This document shows, one piece after another, positions 5,379 to 5,537 of a DNA stretch of 5,537 bases. How positions within the stretch are numbered: position 1 is the stretch's first letter; each line of letters starts with the position of its first letter. A program made the translations under genes and the position numbers. The notes under the pieces are model-generated. The model had not been told where the DNA came from, did no database searches, and was given only the letters and a program-made list of their open reading frames with translations. The stretch spans positions 1-5,537 of the forward strand of contig CAMSEX010000082.1 in assembly GCA_947057875.1 (NCBI GenBank), given 5' to 3'. Source of the DNA: an uncultured Clostridium sp. (GTDB lineage Bacteria; Bacillota; Clostridia; TANB77; CAG-508).

Positions 5379-5424
5379 GTATTGACTAATTATTTATTTT
5401 GTGATATAAATAATTAGTCAATGT
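5379..5424. repeat. 17-bp perfect inverted repeat before tRNA-Glu (terminator or operator)
   Basis: ATTGACTAATTATTTAT (5381-5397) is the exact reverse complement of 5406-5422, around an 8-nt loop. In RNA, G·U pairs can extend the stem outward by two or three bases. The T-rich stretch that follows (GTTTATTA) is weak for an intrinsic terminator. It lies 17 nt after the stop of the hypothetical gene, so it may end that transcript. It also contains the -35 and overlaps the -10 of the promoter preceding the tRNA. Confidence 0.75.
5382..5410 (+). promoter_or_regulatory. Probable tRNA-Glu promoter inside the inverted repeat
   Basis: TTGACT (5382-5387), a 17-nt spacer and TATAAA (5405-5410), with extended -10 TG at 5402-5403. 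The estimated start near 5417 would give a 5' leader of about 56 nt before the tRNA. The spacing and hexamers are good. Because the boxes lie within a perfect dyad, part of the match could be coincidental. Confidence 0.65.
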
Positions 5425-5472
5425 TTATTATTGGAACAATTTGTTCTATATAACGTGTCATTCATATTTTAT

Positions 5473-5537
5473 GGCCCCTTGGTCAAGCGGTTAAGACGCC
5501 ACCCTCTCAAGGTGGAATCATGGGTTCGATTCCCGTA
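5473..5537 (+). tRNA. tRNA-Glu (anticodon CUC), truncated at the window end
   Basis: It begins with acceptor strand GGCCCCT and D-arm TTGGTCAAGCGGTTAAGAC, typical of bacterial tRNA-Glu. The anticodon stem CCACC/GGTGG (5499-5503/5511-5515) encloses the 7-nt loop CTCTCAA, placing CTC at 5506-5508, which reads GAG. The T-arm ATGGG/CCCGT with TTCGATT is complete. Only the first base of the 3' acceptor strand (A5537) is present; about six pairing bases, the discriminator and the CCA end lie outside. The minor CUC isoacceptor complements the UUC tRNA expected elsewhere in an AT-rich genome. Confidence 0.95.

Noticed and set aside
5434..5446. GAAC-N5-GTTC dyad between the tRNA promoter and the tRNA, resembling a Firmicutes LexA box
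   Set aside because: LexA boxes of this group have a 4-nt spacer (GAAC-N4-GTTC), and the target would be a tRNA. The spacing is wrong and the context unlikely.

Overview
The window reads as an AT-rich, low-GC Gram-positive (Firmicutes/Clostridia-like) chromosome segment. The evidence is strong AGGAGG-type ribosome binding sites, AT-rich codon choice with the standard bacterial code, sigma-A-like promoters with extended -10 boxes, and an M23 / S41 / RlmB gene order. The first 21 bases are not biological: they match the 3' end of a standard Illumina TruSeq adapter. The left edge is therefore probably an untrimmed contig or read end, and the first gene is cut there. The right edge falls inside a tRNA gene.

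Left part (22-2565), all genes on the + strand and closely spaced: the C-terminal part of an M23 peptidoglycan endopeptidase preceded by a charged, coiled-coil-like segment; a membrane-anchored S41 PDZ protease with an intact Ser/Lys/Gln catalytic set; and RlmB, the 23S rRNA 2'-O-methyltransferase. The first two resemble the envelope-hydrolase/processing-protease pair often found downstream of ftsEX. RlmB appears to be a housekeeping passenger.

Middle part (2566-4833): a strong promoter, a 16-bp leader hairpin with a short U-tract, then a Wzz-type chain-length regulator fused to a BY-kinase (CpsC/CpsD-like). This gene is broken by an apparent single extra base near 3684. With that base removed, one reading frame of about 711 codons results. 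The protein is atypical: weakened kinase motifs, no terminal tyrosine cluster, an extra hydrophobic segment after the kinase domain and a long, highly charged helical tail. No polysaccharide biosynthesis genes lie beside it.

Right part (4834-5537): a promoter overlapped by two interlocking perfect inverted repeats (operator-like), a 143-residue soluble protein of unknown family, another promoter embedded in a 17-bp perfect inverted repeat, and a tRNA-Glu with anticodon CUC cut off by the window end. The points most worth a second look are the frameshifted, atypical Wzz/BY-kinase fusion and the repeated association of promoters with long dyads. I see no CRISPR array, transposon or phage gene, and no convincing new defence system.
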